This document shows, one piece after another, positions 1 to 7,306 of a stretch of 64,000 bases of DNA. The stretch comes from Nakamurella flava (GTDB lineage Bacteria > Actinomycetota > Actinomycetes > Mycobacteriales > Nakamurellaceae): NCBI RefSeq assembly GCF_005298075.1, contig NZ_SZZH01000006.1, forward strand, positions 1 through 64,000. Reading direction: 5' to 3'. The notes below the pieces were generated by a model. That model was not told the DNA's origin. It made no database searches and saw only the letters and a program-made list of their open reading frames with translations. The position numbers and the translations under genes were made by a program. How positions within the stretch are numbered: position 1 is the first letter of the stretch; the number at the start of each line of letters is the position of its first letter.

Positions 1-144
1 GGGGGGGCCGGCGCCGGGGCGCCGCCACCGCTCGGAGCAGTACCGCACGTTCTCCCAATCCCGGGCCCACTTCTTGCGCCAGACGAACGGCCGCCCGCAC
101 ACCGGGCACGTCTTGCTCGGCAGCGTCAGCTTCTTGTGGACCAC
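1..144 (-). CDS. DUF2256 small zinc-ribbon-like protein (partial, runs off window)
   Basis: 48 residues are readable from a GTG at 144 and the frame leaves the window at base 1. The sequence has a CPVCGRPF motif followed by WRKKW and a Y-C-S-E-R stretch, the layout of the small DUF2256 family (about 45-60 aa, function unknown, putative Cys-pair metal site). A purine-rich AGGGAG lies a few bases upstream of the GTG. The usual last Cys of the family (CSERC) is replaced by Trp at residue 40. The end of the protein is not visible. It is codirectional with the oxidoreductase at 155-1027, with only 10 bases between them, so the two are probably cotranscribed. Confidence 0.75.
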   Translation of the reverse strand, partial: MVHKKLTLPSKTCPVCGRPFVWRKKWARDWENVRYCSERWRRPGAGPP

Positions 145-154
145 GGCGGGCTCC

Positions 155-1027
155 CTACCAGTCGGCGATCTGCGGGAGTACCCGCTCACCGAGGATCTGC
201 AACCGGTCCGACGAGGCGATGTCCGGCAGCCCGAGATGCACGTGCTGAATGCCCAGGTCGGCCAGCCGCCGCAGACTCGCCAGCACGTCGTCGACTCCCT
301 CGCCGTCCGCGCCCGGATCGAGCCGGGCCATCACCGTCTTCTCGACCTCCGCCTCGTCGCGTCCGAGGTCGGCGCAGTGGCCGCGCAGCACCTCGAGTTT
401 GTGGGCCAGGTCCGGGGTGTCGAAGAGATTGCAGGCGTCGGCGTACTGGGCCACCATCCGCAGCGTCTTCTTCTCGCCCCCGCCGCCGATCAGGATCGGC
501 GGGTGCGGCCGGCTGATGGGCTGCGGGTGGTTCAGCGTCCGGGTCAGGGTGTAGTGCCGGCCGTGGAACGGCTCCTGCGTGTCGGTCCACATCAGCTGGT
601 GGATCTGCAGCGTCTCCTCCAGCCGCTCGAACCGTTCCTTGGTCGGCGGGAACGGCAGGCCCAGGCCGGCGGCCTCCTCGTCGTTCCAGGCCGCGCCGAT
701 CCCGAGCATGGCCCGCCCGCCGGACAGCACGTCCAGCGTGGTGACGCACTTGGCCAGCAGGCCGGGCTCGCGGTAGACGACCGCGGTGACCCAGGCCAGC
801 AGCTGGGCGCGCCGGGTGTGCGCGGCCAGGAACCCGAGCGTCGTGTAGGCCTCCAGCATCGGATCGTCGACCGGCCCGACCGGGCCGATCTGCCAGACGT
901 GGTCCATCACGCTGATCCGGGCGAAGCCGAGATCGTCGGCCTGCCGGGCGACCCGGGCGAGATCGTCGGCCAGAGTGGCCGTCCCGCCCGGGAACGTCAG
1001 GTTGGCCAGGTGGATGCCGAGCTTCAT
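155..1027 (-). CDS. LLM-class F420-type flavin-dependent oxidoreductase
   Basis: This is a 290-residue luciferase-like TIM-barrel protein. The N-terminus [15 protein letters not shown], the DHVWQ motif, the [16 protein letters not shown] segment and the [15 protein letters not shown] segment are characteristic of the F420-dependent LLM family. Such enzymes move hydride from reduced F420 (or FMN) to small substrates in the cytoplasm; the substrate here is unknown. The ATG at 1027 starts at the conserved barrel strand, and longer in-frame extensions have no family similarity. It lies downstream of the CMD-DUF664 fusion gene on the same strand with a 70-base gap. Confidence 0.88.
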   Translation of the reverse strand: MKLGIHLANLTFPGGTATLADDLARVARQADDLGFARISVMDHVWQIGPVGPVDDPMLEAYTTLGFLAAHTRRAQLLAWVTAVVYREPGLLAKCVTTLDVLSGGRAMLGIGAAWNDEEAAGLGLPFPPTKERFERLEETLQIHQLMWTDTQEPFHGRHYTLTRTLNHPQPISRPHPPILIGGGGEKKTLRMVAQYADACNLFDTPDLAHKLEVLRGHCADLGRDEAEVEKTVMARLDPGADGEGVDDVLASLRRLADLGIQHVHLGLPDIASSDRLQILGERVLPQIADW

Positions 1028-1097
1028 CGTCTTTCTCCGATCCTTCCGCGCCGCGAGCGGCGGCGCCGTCCTCCAGGGTGCTCCCGTCGACGTCCGG

Positions 1098-2120
1098 TCA
1101 CTGCCCGACCCGGCCGTCGATGCACTCGCGCAGCAGATCCGCGTGCCCGCAGTGCCGGGCGTACTCGTCGATGCGATGGACCCAGATCTCGCGGAGGGCG
1201 ATCCCCTGGTCGCCCACCCGCTCGCCGAGGTCGGGGTACCGGTCGAGCAACTCGTCGGTCTCCCGCTGTTCGCGCGCAAGATCGGCGAACGCACCGTCGA
1301 CGACGGCGGGATCGCCCACCGCGCCGGCGAAGTCGCCGCCATCAGGCCCGTACAGCTTGTCCAGCGGCCGGTCCGGACGGACCCAGGTCCGCCAGTCCCG
1401 TTCCACCTCGGCCAGGTGGCGGACCAGACCCAGCAGCGACAGCGACGACGGTGGCACCGATCGCCGGGCCAGCTGCTCCGCGTCGAGCCCTTCGCACTTC
1501 ATCGTCAGGGTCAATCGGTAGTCGCGCAGATAGTCCTGGAGGGTGGGGAGTTCACCGTCCGGGCTGACCCCGTCGGTGTTGCGCGGATCGTTCTGCGGGT
1601 TCACCCACATGTCCGGGTAGACGGTCGCCTGCGTCCAGCGCTCGGGTCGTTCGGTCATGGGCCCAGCGTCCTCCGCTGCCCCCGACGCGCAACCGGCGGT
1701 GCCGGCGTTCCGGACGGGCAGCAGACCGCGCTCGGCGAACATCTTGCGGGCGGTGAAGGTGGCGTTGAGCGCCCGCGGGAATCCGCAGTACACGGCGCTG
1801 TGCAGCAGCGCCTCCACGATCTCCGGGGCCGTCAGCCCGACGTCGAGAGCCGCGTTCACGTGGACTTCGAGCTGCGGTTCGCAGCCGCCCAGCGCGGTCA
1901 GCATGCCCAGCGTCACCAGCTGTCGGTCGCGGGGCCGCAGGCCGGGCCGGGCGTAGATGTCGCCGAAGCCCCAGGCGACGACATGGTGGGCGAGGTCCGG
2001 CGAGACGTCGGCCAGGGCGGCGACGACGCGGGCCCCGGCCGCACCGTCCACCGCGTCCAGTACCGCGGCGCCCCGCTCGTACCGCTGCTGCCGGGTCTGC
2101 GCACCGTCGGCCGCGGTCAT
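1098..2120 (-). CDS. Carboxymuconolactone decarboxylase-like domain fused to DUF664/DinB-like domain
   Basis: One uninterrupted 340-residue frame. Residues about 1-135 are a carboxymuconolactone decarboxylase/AhpD-like domain (RPGLRPRDRQLVTLGMLTALGG, then HVNAALDVGLTAPEIVEALLH and VYCGFPRAL). Residues about 155-340 form a DinB_2/DUF664 four-helix domain (LTLTMKCEGLDAEQLARRSV, then LGLVRHLAEVERDWRTWV, ending EIWVHRIDEYARHCGHADLL). A Gly/Ala-rich linker joins them. An ATG at 1658 begins the second domain, so internal initiation is possible, but no stop separates the halves. The start overlaps the MerR gene by four bases (ATGA), implying coupled expression. A role in handling a reactive compound is inference; the exact reaction is unknown. 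Confidence 0.82.
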   Translation of the reverse strand: MTAADGAQTRQQRYERGAAVLDAVDGAAGARVVAALADVSPDLAHHVVAWGFGDIYARPGLRPRDRQLVTLGMLTALGGCEPQLEVHVNAALDVGLTAPEIVEALLHSAVYCGFPRALNATFTARKMFAERGLLPVRNAGTAGCASGAAEDAGPMTERPERWTQATVYPDMWVNPQNDPRNTDGVSPDGELPTLQDYLRDYRLTLTMKCEGLDAEQLARRSVPPSSLSLLGLVRHLAEVERDWRTWVRPDRPLDKLYGPDGGDFAGAVGDPAVVDGAFADLAREQRETDELLDRYPDLGERVGDQGIALREIWVHRIDEYARHCGHADLLRECIDGRVGQ

Positions 2121-2542
2121 GACGCGGCCCCGTCGACTCGGGAGTCGGCGCCCAGCAAGGTGTCCCGGTAGGCGGCGATCTTGTCGGCCAGCGCCGCGTC
2201 GTGCGACTGCAGGCGGGCGATCTGCTCGCGCAGCGCGGCCTGATGCCGTTCGAGCACGGCCAGCCGCGCCCGCGTGGTCGCCGGACCCTGCGCCCGCAGG
2301 TCGGCGTACTCCCGCATCTGCGCCACCGGCATTCCCGTCTCGCGCAGACGCAGCAGGAACGCCACCCAGCCGACGTCCTGCTCGTCGTACCGCCGCCGGC
2401 CACCGCTGGTGCGGGCGATGGGGCGGATCAGTCCGACGCGTTCGTACCAGCGGAGGGTGTGGGCCGTCAGACCGGTGACGGCGGCCATCTCGGCCACCGA
2501 CAACCCGCCGCCCGGCGCCCACGCCTCGTTCTGTGTGCTCAC
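2117..2542 (-). CDS. MerR-family transcriptional regulator
   Basis: This 141-residue protein has an N-terminal winged-helix MerR domain (LSVAEMAAVTGLTAHTLRWYER, then VGLIRPIARTSGGRRRYDEQD) and a C-terminal coiled-coil dimerisation helix (LEQHQAALREQIARL-like). There are no Cys residues in the tail, so it is more like the drug- or aldehyde-responsive MerR members than the metal sensors. It is the first gene of a likely operon, overlapping the CMD-DUF664 gene by four bases, and probably regulates that gene. The ligand cannot be told from sequence. Confidence 0.9.
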   Translation of the reverse strand: MSTQNEAWAPGGGLSVAEMAAVTGLTAHTLRWYERVGLIRPIARTSGGRRRYDEQDVGWVAFLLRLRETGMPVAQMREYADLRAQGPATTRARLAVLERHQAALREQIARLQSHDAALADKIAAYRDTLLGADSRVDGAAS

Positions 2543-2590
2543 TCCATCGACGGTAGGAGTGCGAGCGCACTCGAAGTCAAGGGCGTGTTC

Positions 2591-3529
2591 TCAGGAGGCG
2601 GGCAGCACGGATGACAGCGCCTGGGACTGCCCGCGGCCATCCCGCAGCTCGAACTGTTCCCACGTCCCGACCCGGACCCGATCGGCGATCAGCGGGGATT
2701 GCCCGGCGTCGTCGGCCGACACCCACCGATCGTCGGAATGGCTGAACAGGGCGACGGAGGTGGCGTCGACGGGCACGACGGTGAAGGTCTCCCAGCCGCC
2801 GACCCCCGACCGGTTGGCGATGAGGGGACGAGTGCCAGCCGCCTCCCCGGTGACGTACCGGCCGTTGGCCAGTGACCGCAGACTGACATCGGTGGCCGAC
2901 AGACTCACCATGTCGAATTGCTCCCACGACCCGCCGACCGCGTCGCGGGCGGCGATCAACGGCAGCCGCCCGCCGTTCTCAGCGGTGACGAATAGGCCGT
3001 TGGCCTTGGACATCAGGGTGACGACCCTGCCCATCGCCAGCACGCCCCCGGTGACGATCGCGGCGGTACGCACCTGGTCCGGGCACTGCTCACCGCCGGT
3101 GATCGACACGATGCCGACGAAGGTGAACTGAGGCTGCAGCAGGGCCGTGTTGTCCTTGGTCAGCTCGGTGAGGATGCTGTCGACGGTCGCCGTCGCGGCC
3201 GGTTCCGAGCTCATCAGTTCGGCCCACGGGTTGTTCGAGACGCCGAAGGTGGGGGCCATCTTGATCCCGTAGGGGTTCGTCCCACCGCCACAGGCCCACT
3301 CCCCGTTCACGGTGTAACGGGCATAGTCGAAAGCGCTACCGGCGGCCTGCAACGGCGGAGAACCGACGGCGGCCCGGGCCTGGTTTAACCTGGCCATCAG
3401 GGCTGCGGGGAGCCCCACCTCGTCGACGACGGGCGTCGCGTCCCGGGCCGTCGCTGTGGGGGCGGTGATCATCGTCCCGATGAGGGCGAGCACGGCGGCC
3501 AGCACTGCGGAGCGAAGGGGACGGTGCAT
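2591..3529 (-). CDS. Secreted CAP-like plus fascin-type beta-trefoil protein, copy 1
   Basis: 312 residues from an ATG at 3529 preceded by GGGAGG at good spacing; a GTG six codons upstream is less likely. There is a Sec signal peptide (hydrophobic LAAVLALIGTMITA, Ala-rich cleavage region). Residues about 35-165 resemble a reduced CAP/SCP module (LNQARAAVGSPPLQ, CPDQVRTAAIV). The C-terminal part carries three fascin/actin-cross-linking-like beta-trefoil repeats, each with the pattern xxVxLxSxANGxYVTAE-G-xPLIAxR-xxVGxWExF. It is probably an exported, cell-surface or extracellular binding protein. Copy 2 (3782-4720) has the same length and architecture. Function unknown. Confidence 0.8.
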   Translation of the reverse strand: MHRPLRSAVLAAVLALIGTMITAPTATARDATPVVDEVGLPAALMARLNQARAAVGSPPLQAAGSAFDYARYTVNGEWACGGGTNPYGIKMAPTFGVSNNPWAELMSSEPAATATVDSILTELTKDNTALLQPQFTFVGIVSITGGEQCPDQVRTAAIVTGGVLAMGRVVTLMSKANGLFVTAENGGRLPLIAARDAVGGSWEQFDMVSLSATDVSLRSLANGRYVTGEAAGTRPLIANRSGVGGWETFTVVPVDATSVALFSHSDDRWVSADDAGQSPLIADRVRVGTWEQFELRDGRGQSQALSSVLPAS

Positions 3530-3653
3530 GACGGCCTCCCGGGACACGAGCGGACAGTGATCGCGCGATCACGGTAACGCCGTTCCCATCCCCCCACCCG
3601 GTCACATCGGACAATTCGCCGGGCCGGCCGTCGTGGTGGCGCCGATGACCTGC

Positions 3654-3723
3654 GCTGACGCTGGTCACCTCGGCCGAACGGGGCGGGCGGCGGCCCGGAT
3701 TCGGCGAGATGACCAGCGTCAGC
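3654..3723. repeat. Imperfect inverted repeat between the two paralogous secreted-protein genes
   Basis: The left arm 3654-3678 and right arm 3699-3723 are complementary over 25 positions apart from small differences; the core GCTGACGCTGGTCA is perfectly matched by TGACCAGCGTCAGC. The loop is about 20 bases. It could be a transcription terminator or REP-like palindrome. The element lies downstream of copy 2 and upstream of copy 1 of the CAP/beta-trefoil genes. Confidence 0.6.
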
Positions 3724-3740
3724 GGCGTTCGACAGCGTCA

Positions 3741-3771
3741 GTCCGGGCGGGCGGCGGGAGGCCGCCCGGAC
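3741..3771 (-). terminator. Factor-independent-type hairpin downstream of beta-trefoil copy 2
   Basis: Perfect 10-bp arms GTCCGGGCGG (3741-3750) and CCGCCCGGAC (3762-3771) surround an 11-base loop. It begins 10 bases past the stop codon of the minus-strand gene at 3782-4720. No U-run follows, as is common in high-GC actinobacteria. Confidence 0.65.
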
Positions 3772-3781
3772 GACGGATCGG

Positions 3782-4720
3782 TCACTGCTGTCCGGCGAGG
3801 GTCCGCATCTGCTCGGCCCCGAACGCGTCACCCAGCGGGCCGCGCAGTTCGAACTGCTCCCAGCCACCGATGACGGCCCGGTTCGCGATCAACGGTGCCC
3901 GCCCGGCACTCTCGGCCGTCACCCAGCGGTTGTCGGCCCGGCTGGCCAGGGCCACGGTGCTGCCGTCGACGGGAACCAGCGAGAACGTCTCCCACGTCCC
4001 GACCGAGGAGCGGTTGGCGATGAGCGGGAGCGCCCCGGCGGCTTCCGCGGAGACGTACTGGCCGTTCGCGAGGGAACGCAGAGTGACGTCGGTGGCGGAG
4101 ACCCGCACGACGTCGAACCGTTCCCACTGGCCGACGCGGTCACGGTTGGCGATCAGTGGGAGGGCGCCGCCCTTCTCCGCGGTGACGTACTTGCCGTTCG
4201 CCTTCGACACCATGGTCACGACCTGGCCGAACCAGGCGACCTGGTCGGTCGCGACGACGACCGTCCGCAGCGTGTCCCCGCACTGGGATCCGCCGGACAG
4301 CGAGGCCAGACCGACGTACCGCAACTTCGGGTCGAGCAGGGACTTGTCGTTCAGCAGATCCGCCAGGATCGCCGTGATGTCATCGGAGGCCGCCGGCTGA
4401 GCGTGCACGCGTTCGGTGAACAGCTCCGGGTCGAGACCGAACGACGGCAGCACCGAAGGCCCGTCCGGATTGGGCTGGCCGTTGCAGGCCCAATCGCCGG
4501 ATGCGGAGAACAGGGCATAGATGTCGGCGCTCTGGGTCGCACTCAGTGGCGGCGCCCCGGCCTTCGCCCGCGCCTGGTTGATCCCGGTGACCAAGGCCAG
4601 ATCGAGCGCCTGGTTCGCGACCACCGGGGGCGGATCCGCCGCCGCCGCCGGTCCGGCGGTCATCACCCCCGTCACGACCATCAGCAACGCGGCGAGCAGG
4701 AGACGCAAACGCTGGGCCAT
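3782..4720 (-). CDS. Secreted CAP-like plus fascin-type beta-trefoil protein, copy 2
   Basis: 312 residues, the same length as the neighbour at 2591-3529. The ATG at 4720 has GGAGG five bases upstream; longer in-frame readings lack a signal peptide. The signal peptide (RLLLAALLMVVTGVMTA, AAAA) is followed by a CAP-like module starting INQARAKAGAPPLSATQS and containing paired Cys (DWACNG and SQCGDTL). Three beta-trefoil repeats follow (SKANGKYVTAEKGGALPLIA, SLANGQYVSAEAAGALPLIA, SRADNRWVTAESAG). Tandem duplication is evident. The trefoil may bind a glycan or protein ligand outside the cell; this is inferred from the fold family only. Confidence 0.8.
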   Translation of the reverse strand: MAQRLRLLLAALLMVVTGVMTAGPAAAADPPPVVANQALDLALVTGINQARAKAGAPPLSATQSADIYALFSASGDWACNGQPNPDGPSVLPSFGLDPELFTERVHAQPAASDDITAILADLLNDKSLLDPKLRYVGLASLSGGSQCGDTLRTVVVATDQVAWFGQVVTMVSKANGKYVTAEKGGALPLIANRDRVGQWERFDVVRVSATDVTLRSLANGQYVSAEAAGALPLIANRSSVGTWETFSLVPVDGSTVALASRADNRWVTAESAGRAPLIANRAVIGGWEQFELRGPLGDAFGAEQMRTLAGQQ

Positions 4721-4922
4721 GAAAGCCTCCGGTTGGTGGCCACCTGGGCGTGACCGTGCGCGGAACGTACCGGTATGCGGATGGCTCTGCACGGTGAACG
4801 GCACCGGTTCGGGCGCGCCCCGATCGGGGGTTTCGTCCTCCGAAAGTGGGGGTGCTGGCCCCACCCCGGGGGATCGGCCAGCGCCCGAGCCGGGTGTCGG
4901 GTCCGGCTCCTACAGTGACCCC

Positions 4923-5651
4923 ATGTCCGAGCCCCCGGCGATCGAGCGCGCCTCCGACGCGCCGGCCGTCCTGGTGCGCTCGGTGCACCGGACCTTCGAG
5001 CCGGACACCGCCCCGGTCCGCGCGCTGCGGGGCGCCGACCTGACGGTGGAACACGGCGAATTCGTCGCGCTGACCGGCCCCTCGGGCAGCGGGAAGTCGA
5101 CGCTGCTGCAGGTGGTCGCCGGTCTGGACCGTCCGGACAGCGGTTCCGTCCGATTGGCCGGCACGGCGCTGGACGACCTGAGCGACGACGAACTCGCCGT
5201 CCTGCGACGCCGGCACATCGGGTTCGTCTTCCAGTTCTTCCGGTTGCTGGACAGCATGACGGCGCTCGAGAACGTGGCGCTGGCGGCCATGATCGCCGGG
5301 GCGGGCCGGGCGGCGGCCGAGGCGCGAGCCCGGGAGCTGCTGGATCTGCTCGGCCTGCTCGACAAATCGGGTAGCAGTCCGGTCACGCTGTCCGGGGGGC
5401 AACGGCAGCGCCTGGCCATCGCCCGCGCGCTGGCCAACCGGCCGACCGTGCTGCTGGCCGACGAACCGACCGGCGCGTTGGACAGCGCCGGAGCGGCCGG
5501 CATTCTCGAGCTGTTCCAGCGGCTGAACGCTGCCGGCCAGACCATCCTGTTGGTGACCCATAGCGAGGAGGTGGCGGCCGGGGCGGGTCGCCGGGTCGCG
5601 ATGCGCGACGGCCGTCTCGAGCCCGTCGCCGTCGGTGCGGGCGACCGGTGA
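4923..5651 (+). CDS. ABC transporter ATP-binding protein (LolD/MacB type)
   Basis: 242 residues with Walker A GPSGSGKST at about 52-60, Q-loop FVFQFFRLL, signature LSGGQRQR at about 156, Walker B TVLLADEPTGALDS and the H-loop VTHS. This pattern is typical of ATPases paired with FtsX-like permeases in lipoprotein, peptide or bacitracin-type efflux. Its stop overlaps the GTG of the histidine kinase gene, and the permease follows that, so the three genes form a translationally coupled operon. Confidence 0.92.
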   Translation: MSEPPAIERASDAPAVLVRSVHRTFEPDTAPVRALRGADLTVEHGEFVALTGPSGSGKSTLLQVVAGLDRPDSGSVRLAGTALDDLSDDELAVLRRRHIGFVFQFFRLLDSMTALENVALAAMIAGAGRAAAEARARELLDLLGLLDKSGSSPVTLSGGQRQRLAIARALANRPTVLLADEPTGALDSAGAAGILELFQRLNAAGQTILLVTHSEEVAAGAGRRVAMRDGRLEPVAVGAGDR

Positions 5652-7306
5652 TCGGCGACCGTCAGGGTCGGGCCCGGGCCCGCCGCGCCCTGACGTCGGC
5701 GTCGCTGCTGGCCGCCGTCGCCGTGGCCGCGCCGGCCTGTCTGGCCGGGCTGCTCGCCGGCTGGCCGTCGCTGCCCTGGGTCCTGGTGGTGGTCGCCGTC
5801 CTGCTGATCGCCGGGCAGGTGGCCGGGGCTGTGCCCGGTGCGCGCCGCCGGTCGACCGACATCCTGCTGACCGCCGTCACGGTCGCCGGCGCGGCGGCCG
5901 CGGTGGTCGTCGGGTTGGTCAGCTGGTTGCTGGTCGTCGGTCGGGTCCCGATGGGGGAACCCGGTTCGGCCGAACGCCCCCTGGTCGTGGCCACCCTCGT
6001 CGCGTTGCTGGCGACCGCGGTCACCGGCGCGTCGATCGCCCCGGCGATCGCCCGTGGGGTGCGTCGACGCCGGATCGGGCCGGCGACGGCGGTGGCCGAT
6101 GTGCTGTCGGTGCTCCCGGAGCAGCCGGCGTCCAGCGCCTACGACGCGACCGGCACGACGGCGCGCGAATTCCTGCACGACTACGCCGATTCGGCCCGCC
6201 GGGTGCTCCGGTTGGGCACCATCACGGTCTGGGCCGGGGACGGGTATCGCTTGACCCCGGCCGTGCGGCTACCGACCCCTCTGGAGGAACCGGACGGGCG
6301 TGAACTGACCGGCGAGGCGCTCCGGGTGCTGACCCGGGCCGGGGTCGCCGGTCCGGGCTGGGTCTCGCTGTGGCTGCCCGACCATGCCGACACCCTGCAC
6401 CGGCACCCGGCAGAGGGGGCGCCGGACCAGCTGCGGATCGCCCCCGCGGTGGCCGGGACCGGCGACGGGGTCGAGGTGCTCGCCCTGCTGGTGGTGACCC
6501 GGGCGGCCGAGGACGAGGAGTTCGGGCCGGCCGACGAACGGGCCCTGGCCGCGGTGGCCACCCGGCTCGCCATCCTGCTGCGCAACCGCACCCTGGACTC
6601 GGCGTTGACCCGCACGCTGGAAGAGCTCCAGGTCGCCAACGGCGAACTCCGCGCCTCCCGCGCCCGCCTGGTCGCCACCGCCGACGCCCAGCGGCGCGCC
6701 CTGGAACGCGATCTGCACGACGGCGCCCAGCAGCATCTGGTCGCTCTGGCGGTGACGGTCAACCTGCTGCGATCGACCATGCCGGAGATCACCGACGACC
6801 AGCAGGAGCTGCTCGACGAGCTGGACGCCGGCGTCCGGTCGAGCATCGCCGAACTCCGCAGCCTCGCCCACGGCATCTACCCGCCGCTGCTCCGCGACGC
6901 CGGACTGGGGAGCGCCCTGTCGGCCGCCGCGCGACGCAGCCCGGTCAGGGTGACGGTGCAGGCGCGGCTCAGCCGTCGGTACCCGGCCGACATCGAGTCC
7001 GCCGTCTACTTCAGCTGTCTCGAGGCACTGCAGAACGCGGCGAAGTACGCCGAGGGCAGCCCGGTGACGATCACGGTCAGCGACGGACCGGAGATCGCCG
7101 CCGACGGCCTCGCGCGACGGGGGGAGCTCGTCTTCGAGGTCGCCGACCAGGGGCCGGGTTTCGACCCGGCGACGGTGGCTCGCGGGGCGGGCCTGACGAA
7201 CATGGCCGACCGCATCGGCGCCATCGGCGGCACACTCGACCTGCAGGCGGCCCCGGGCGCGGGGAGTGCGGTCCGCGGTCGCGTGCCGCTGGCGGAGCCG
7301 TCATGA
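5648..7306 (+). CDS. NarL-type sensor histidine kinase between ABC transporter genes
   Basis: 552 residues from a GTG overlapping the ATPase stop. The N-terminus has about four hydrophobic segments (residues about 15-140), followed by a GAF-like region. The HisKA_3 dimerisation/phosphoacceptor box is ALERDLHDGAQQHLVALAV with the phosphorylated His at residue 357. A HATPase_c domain follows (CLEALQNAAKYA N-box, FEVADQGPGFDP, and GLTNMADRIGAIGGTL). It should autophosphorylate in response to an envelope or drug signal. No response regulator gene is adjacent: its ATGA stop overlaps the permease start instead. Sitting inside the transporter operon suggests that the transporter itself may be part of the sensor. 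Confidence 0.9.
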   Translation: MIGDRQGRARARRALTSASLLAAVAVAAPACLAGLLAGWPSLPWVLVVVAVLLIAGQVAGAVPGARRRSTDILLTAVTVAGAAAAVVVGLVSWLLVVGRVPMGEPGSAERPLVVATLVALLATAVTGASIAPAIARGVRRRRIGPATAVADVLSVLPEQPASSAYDATGTTAREFLHDYADSARRVLRLGTITVWAGDGYRLTPAVRLPTPLEEPDGRELTGEALRVLTRAGVAGPGWVSLWLPDHADTLHRHPAEGAPDQLRIAPAVAGTGDGVEVLALLVVTRAAEDEEFGPADERALAAVATRLAILLRNRTLDSALTRTLEELQVANGELRASRARLVATADAQRRALERDLHDGAQQHLVALAVTVNLLRSTMPEITDDQQELLDELDAGVRSSIAELRSLAHGIYPPLLRDAGLGSALSAAARRSPVRVTVQARLSRRYPADIESAVYFSCLEALQNAAKYAEGSPVTITVSDGPEIAADGLARRGELVFEVADQGPGFDPATVARGAGLTNMADRIGAIGGTLDLQAAPGAGSAVRGRVPLAEPS

